DNA from: Sipunculus nudus
Taxonomy: Eukaryota > Annelida > Sipuncula > Golfingiida > Sipunculidae
Assembly (NCBI GenBank): GCA_026874595.1
Contig: CM049317.1
Span: forward strand, 28,581,401 to 28,645,400
DNA length: 64,000 nt
Direction of reading: 5' to 3'
Shown here: piece by piece, positions 58,290-64,000 of the stretch
How the letters are laid out: each line of letters opens with the position of its first letter
Numbering within the stretch: the stretch's first letter is position 1
The notes under the pieces: model-generated
The model's database searches: none
Told to the model about the DNA's origin: nothing
What the model saw: only the letters and a program-made list of their open reading frames with translations
Position numbers and translations under genes: made by a program

Positions 58290-59211
58290 CTAAAAAGTAG
58301 AAGTGAATCTTTTGTTTCGTAGTGCGACCAAAACAGTAATATACAATATCGATAATTTATTCATATTGAACCTGTCATGATCTTTAATGAAAATACATCG
58401 GAAACACATATATCTTCATGCTTACTAATACTTTTAATAAGTTAACTCACATTTATGATTTGATTTTTTAAATGTTGTTGAAATACACGATTCCAAAATA
58501 CATATATTTTTGCGTAATACTGATTTTTTTTGTGTTTTGTTGTTTCGTCGAAAGTCAAATTATCATTCGAAAATTTTTTTACAAAATTCTGGTTTATATT
58601 TCCTTTAGGACGCATGATACAGGTCATGAGTGAAACAGGGATTTTATTCATAATATTCTAATTATGTATAATTCAGAACCTATCAATTGAGAACTATACT
58701 TAAAGAGGCGTGCACGTATAATACATTCAAATTTGTGTAAATATCAGAATACCATGATAAGGAACATAATTATAGGCAGGCAACTTTGTGTACTGTTGCG
58801 TACGTTGCCTAGATTTGATTGATAATAATTTGAACCTAAAATTTTGGTTGAATGTGAAGCATGTTAGCAAGAGATACTGATTACACAATTTTCATTATTT
58901 TAATATAAACTTCATTATTTTAATATAAAGAACTCCATATCATAAAACAAAATATATTTAAAGCATTTACGCTAATTGCTGCATATTTAAAGCTTATAAT
59001 TAAAGCTTGCTTCGAAACAGAACTTAAATACAGTTATGTAACTTTTGTCTACTGCAAAGACTTTATTTTGAAATAGGACGTTGTGAACATATGTACACTA
59101 AACTTGATCTTCGTTTGAAATATAAAGCACCAATGCACCAGATAACATTTGAAAATTGCATGGATTCGAGATCCTTGTTTGCATATTAAAAAGATTTAAG
59201 AGGACACTCAC

Positions 59212-59268
59212 CACTTGCCCCTGTCAAATACAGAATCCACTCATAATGATCAGCTTCGCATGTTGGAT
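59212..59268 (-). CDS. Exon: extracellular stalk and start of transmembrane segment
   Basis: Between cctttcattactttag| (with a good pyrimidine tract) and |gtgagt. Of three frames only one is open, giving PTCEADHYEWILYLTGAS with two bases before and one after. The preceding exon (62216-62314) ends with the single base A, completing AAT (Asn). The product would be ...NPTCEADHYEWILYLTGASV..., with the membrane segment starting at WILYL. The gene, if real, runs right to left across at least 62314-58223 with introns of 2.9 and 0.9 kb. Confidence 0.55.
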
Positions 59269-61072
59269 CTAAAGTAATGAAAGGAAATAAAAATTTGAAA
59301 GTTGTATATAATATTGTAATGGGTTTATAAAATTTACAATAACTTGGATTCAGTGAGACGGGAAAAATTAAACTCTGACATTAATATTAAATCCGTGAAG
59401 TCGTACCTTATGTGAATGACATAATGGATAATTAAATTTTATTATTATTTGACATACGTCCCTGCTTATAAATATATAAACAATTAGATACACCTTCGTG
59501 GCGTCCACAGTCTATTAATTTTTTTTTGGTCTGTTAATACGCATCATATTATACAAGTTTGAGTGCATTGTCTGGCGGGGTGGACTGGATCGTTAACACG
59601 CAAAATTAACAAACACTTCTGTTACAAAATAAGATTTATTTAATGGGTTTAAACTTAGTCATGACCTTAAAATACTTTTTTTTTGTTATTAATAGTTACA
59701 AGAGAAAGGACTCCATATGAACTTTTCTTAACAATCAATTCAGCATTTACTTGAATTTGTGTAGTGTGACAGATATGCACTCTAGGAATGAATAGGATTG
59801 TAAATTAGAACTCTCAGGAATGAAACTCCCAATATTATATTTTTTAATGTTGCTCGGAATCACTGTGTGAACAATACTTTATTCAGTTAACATTGGTGAT
59901 TTTATGTCCATGTACTCTAAAGTGGTTGTAAAGTGGGTTTTTCGGACGAAGCAAATTTAGAAATAATCCAGTCAATACTCTGCGAACACATTATAGTTAC
60001 GTCTACTACAGTAACAAACATATGACTAAAGAATATAACTGGCCAAGCTTTCAGAGGGAAAAAAAGAACAATATGAGAAGATAAATCAAATAAAAATTCT
60101 GTTTTTACCTTTTTGTGTACGACTATTTTATTATTTTATTATTATTAAAAATATCTTTTTTTCATCGTAACCTCAGGCTGTAGGTTGCATATATGCAAAG
60201 GTGTAAAACTTACATTTTGCAATACGCCATTTACAAAACTTGGGCTTATCTGGCTTGCCGCCATATGCCCTTTTTGTTTTGTTTTGATTATTTTTGTTGG
60301 CCCCACATATTATAAATAAACGTTGATATAAACGTAAATAGCAGCCTGTGTGCGGTGATATCCACGTTTTCTTGCCTATTTTAATAAAAGCTCAAAAGGA
60401 TTACCTTTAGTTTTTAAAGGTCAGACAGGGGAATAAGCCCCTCAGAAAGTATTTTAAAATTTTGATAGGTGGAACTTCACCGAACGTGTTATCAGTTAAT
60501 GTAAATATATCGTTAACACATAATATACAACGCTTTTTGTGTTTATTTTTAAGACTATAACGTTAACTTGAAACATTTTACTTATTATAGTGTTCAATGT
60601 TAATAAACTGTTTAACAGACACCACGAATGCAAAAAAGAATATTTTCGTCATATTTACCGAGCGAATATTATTAAAAAAAGTAAACAGGTAAACAGTGTA
60701 ATTTCTTCACGGGTGCACCCTGAACCGGCCAGATGTCGTTGCAATGAGATATGCTCCTGTATTATGGAGACTTAATCATTGTGAATTGTAACGGTATGTA
60801 ACAGACATTGCATGTTGTTGCAATTCTGGTCATCAGGACTTTGAAGCGTCATTCGTTTTTGTCAAAACATTCAGTATTCGGAATTTGAGCATATCCTGCC
60901 CGATAGAATGGTTGAATAAGATCATCAAGCTTCACTGCAAAGTCAAAATTTACACAAAGAATTCTAACAGAGGTCGTTAGGTAAACCATTCAATTACAAA
61001 CTATCGTTTTATATGCATCGGAGTTACGGAAACATTAAACCCCGCCAATTACAAACACACACACACACACAT

Positions 61073-61127
<55 letters not shown>

Positions 61128-62215
61128 CGGCTTTGACCCTTAATTGAATAAATAAGTTAGCTAGAAGTGACAAAACTTATTATACATTTTCATGGGATCC
61201 AATATATTTAACAGCTATGGCGGCTAAAAGTTATTTTATATGTGATGATTAAAGGTCGGTATAAGGTAAATTGACGTTACATAAAACATGATCCGAACGG
61301 AGGGTTTGTGACTTCCGCCTTATAAACTAAGTATATAAGAATTAGTTATGTAGAAGGTTATCGGTCATTTGGTAACACATTACAGGATCATGTGAGTTGA
61401 ACTATTATTATAACAGCTGGAAGCTGATATCAATGGCAGAGATAATTCAAATTTACATTTTTCGGGAAAACTTGGTTTCATGTGTAGGCAGCTTAAGCTT
61501 AGCAAATATAATAATTGAAGGTACACCAAACTTACTGGCGTTTGCAACAGGGTCCTATTTATTTTTCACCAGGATATTTGGAAAATACAAATAAGCCTTA
61601 TTAACAGGCGTGAACTAATTTTGTGGACTAGGACCCACATTTTTTATCAAAAGCGAAACGTCATGCCTTAATGGCAGTTGGGCTCGTGAGCAAGGATAGC
61701 CCAGAACGCTTTCATGTAACAGTCCAAGGAAAAGAAATAGACCAGGAAACCTCATTTATTCGCACATTTTACATTAAAACATGGATATCGCACTTTTATA
61801 TTTAGGTTGACAGTGAGTTACATTTACTCAAATGTATGAACAGTGTCCATGATCCAGAACTAACTTTGAGATCTCAAAAAGTTATTTCTTGTTATTGGGT
61901 CTCAGACCCAACAGAAAATATTCAAATTTCGCATATATACGCAGTTTGGGTATAGCTTATTTTAGGTTATGGTGCTTGTTACCCAAGATCTCCTACTAGT
62001 GTAGGGCCTCGGGTTTAAAGTATTTTTCGCAAACCATGCAGTTCTCACGTTTGAAGAATCTTCCACTCATTGTTTTATGCATATGAACACCAGGGTGCCA
62101 TTTATCTCTCTACTAACATGATACCTAATTTTGGTGTTTGTTCTTACATTACTTTATAGCTCCCAATCACGGTTAGATGTAAGAAAAAAAAATGAAGGCA
62201 TAAGATATCTCTTAC
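59269..62215. other. Putative intron / non-coding, no other gene
   Basis: AT-rich, with one microsatellite (61054-61124). Frames at 60590-60775 and 61397-61594 have no recognisable domain. Confidence 0.45.
61054..61124 (+). repeat. Compound microsatellite (CA)n(TA)n
   Basis: acacacacac runs, a short atacacac interruption, then about 20 TA units. Confidence 0.97.
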
Positions 62216-62314
62216 TGGTCTTCACATTTCCAAATCGCGGTTGGTGTGGTGTAGATGACCCGTCAGATCCTGGGCCATGGTTCATCAGAGTTGTACTCAC
62301 AGAAGCGCCGTAAT
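62216..62314 (-). CDS. Exon: Ser/Thr/Gly/Pro-rich extracellular stalk
   Basis: Between gtttatttcctaag| and |gtaaga on the - strand, 99 bp. The only open frame reads YGASVSTTLMNHGPGSDGSS then TPHQPRFGNVKT, with two bases before and one after. The composition suggests an unstructured, possibly O-glycosylated stalk ahead of the membrane span encoded by the next two exons. An internal GTGAGT offers an alternative donor. Upstream exons, including any signal peptide and ectodomain, were not found and may lie past the window end. Splice sites plus matching phases across three exons are the support; there is no homology that I recognise. Confidence 0.5.
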
Positions 62315-63329
62315 CTTAGGAAATAAACATGGTTGTGTTGGTCAATGTATGTTTCTGTCGATATGTTTAAACAAGCTGTCAAAATTGTTCACAATTGTTG
62401 GACAATACTACCAGTTATAAAACAGCTTAATATATGTATATATTGAATACATTAACAGAACACAAACCATTATATTGTTGTGAATAATCTCGTGTTGTGT
62501 AACAGTTGAAACATTGGTAACACAGAAACAGAACCAAGGTAGCTCCAAACATCATCATTTACACACAGTGTCTCAGCCAAGGGGCCAACTTCAAAGGAAC
62601 AAGTCAGAATTATATACAATTCCATAAAAGGCGAATGAGTTAATCCAAACGGATAATCACTAAGTCAGTAAGTAATGTTTTTTAGGCCTCATTATAACTA
62701 TAATGGAATAGCAGGCCCAATATATTAGATGTAATTGTTTGAGACTGTATGCGTACATAAATATGAATGGTAAGCTTCCAGGAATTTATAGGTATTTTTT
62801 TTTGTATCCAGTCAAGCGTTTTTTTTTTTACTTATTGCCCCGATAAATAATATGGGGAGTGCAAGGAGTATTATATGAGTTAATGGTAATAACACCTCAA
62901 ATGTTGCAAGCGACCTTTACCGCCTGAGTAAAAAAGATCGAGACCCAAAGTACATCTGACAACTAACCGATATGGCTTTAAGTGGGTCAACTTCATGTTC
63001 CCTTCTCTGCTTGTCTGGCTACTCCTCAATATGTACAGCTATATATAAATGTATTTGTATCTCGGATAAAGCGTCATCTTATAACTATGATTTACCTTTG
63101 TGCATCACCTGGAATCACCTGGAATTACTGGCACCCGTTTTCTTTTGCAAAAAAAGTTGTCATCAAAACCTCTTCATTCCAGCTAGCTTCTAAAATGTTG
63201 ATTTGGTGATAATAATCATAAATGGCCATTTATTTACGAAACGCTTAAAAAGGATATATGTGTAAGAGGATATCACACAGCAGATAAAGGGTCAATGCAC
63301 ATTTTGGTAAGGTATTCTTAAGTCTTATT
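62315..63329. other. Non-coding stretch, no gene recognised
   Basis: I looked for an upstream exon ending in the needed phase and found none that stays open. Poly-T runs lie near 62796 and 62819. Confidence 0.45.
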
Positions 63330-63600
63330 AGCCGTTAGCTGGTTGACGAGTCTCTGGGTATTGAATATCTTATCACAGTGGCGCATATCCGATTAAAGAA
63401 TATCTAGGTCACGGCTAACTGGTTAATTGATATCTAAAACAGTTCATGGGTGGCGCATATCCGATTAAAGAATATCTAGGTTACGGCTAACTGGTTAATT
63501 GATATCTAAAACAGTTCATGGGTAAAACGACATCTAGCACGTGGGTTATAGACATCTGGATAGCGGATATCTATCCAATAGGATATCTACATCATTGACC
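63330..63600 (+). repeat. Short tandem array, 72-bp unit with GATATC words
   Basis: 63380-63451 is repeated at 63452-63523 with one visible difference (aggtca/aggtta). A diverged partial unit precedes it (63330-63379, gccgttagctggttgac). Downstream, ggatatct words recur (63560-63590). Confidence 0.85.
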
Positions 63601-64000
63601 CATATTTTAATTCTGTAATGATGTAAATTAAGCTATATAATTAATAATTCTAATATTTGCTGCAACGGGCCACTTTTCCTCTTTTGTGCTTAAAATCTGT
63701 AACACTAAGACCATAGAGGGGGCCATGTGGGGGTTTCGTGCGTTCCGTGACCATTTACTCGGTATAATACCCCTTGGTCCATTATAATATCTCTAAAAAC
63801 TTTCCTTTCCCAAAAACAAGTTGGTGTTTCAACATCAAGCGCTCTACAAGGACTACAAGACCTCAAAGGGGCGAGCTTTTCAATCGGGCTGAACAGGTAT
63901 CTGAGCCCAGTGACACGACCAACCTTTGACACACTTCATATATGCCGGTTGTTTGGCAAAAATATTTGTCCAAAAGGAAGCTCGACTTTCTAAATACACA
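63601..64000. other. Right end of window, no gene recognised
   Basis: A - strand frame (63932-63705) reads FRDIIMDQGVLYRVNGHGTH, faintly like the zinc-finger region before a gypsy-type integrase, but it has no conserved His/Cys set and I do not assign it. Confidence 0.3.

Noticed and set aside
63705-63932. Possible gypsy integrase fragment
   Set aside because: Only a faint resemblance (DQGVLYR) without the His-His-Cys-Cys set or a catalytic core.
1-64000. tRNA, rRNA or other structured RNA genes
   Set aside because: No cloverleaf with A/B boxes or rRNA-like segment was noticed by reading. A covariance-model scan was not possible here.

Overview
This is eukaryotic genomic DNA, AT-rich and dominated by mobile elements, satellites and microsatellites. 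Nothing in it looks bacterial or viral. The L1/Tx1-like and CR1-like retrotransposons, megasatellite blocks, RFX-box-bearing dispersed repeat and GT-AG split exons suggest an invertebrate, most likely a mollusc such as a bivalve. That assignment is an inference, not something I could test.

The dominant structure is a large inverted duplication. Arm 1 (1-26446, + strand) and arm 2 (47060-37793, - strand) each carry one decayed copy of an apparently intronless gene. The gene encodes N-terminal Cys/His zinc-binding modules, a central 'ADNVD..TLDGKGT' domain, a FEN1/XPG-like PIN nuclease domain and a C-terminal Tesmin/TSO1-like CXC motif. In arm 1 the gene is split at 1698/22837 by 21 kb of foreign DNA bounded by inverted ends, and about 297 bp of gene are missing at the break. 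In arm 2 the gene is split by a 5'-truncated L1-like retrotransposon (42214-46164) with a 14-bp target-site duplication; arm 1 supplies the empty site.

The 21-kb insert is layered. A ~241-bp GGTAGCAA array (1735-4335) is followed by a broken CR1/L2-like retrotransposon (4770-7055). Next comes a 77-bp satellite containing GGGTTAGGGTAACCC (7366-8030 and 10862-16018), itself interrupted by a 2.8-kb TIR element (8028-10861). Last is a ~102-bp array built on the palindrome GCAAATAGCTGCTATTTGC (16040-22700). A third terminus at 16019 shows the insert is composite. No transposase is visible in it.

The spacer between the arms (26447-37792) holds a decayed, near full-length L1-like element on the - strand, a 0.9-kb TIR element with ATTACGATTAC repeats, and a second decayed L1-like element on the + strand. 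The right quarter (48-64 kb) is mostly non-coding, with microsatellites, a third copy of the arms' ~1.44-kb repeat and a tiny hairpin element. It also holds three small - strand exons whose splice sites and phases fit together into part of a single-pass membrane protein, the best candidate for an ordinary host gene here.
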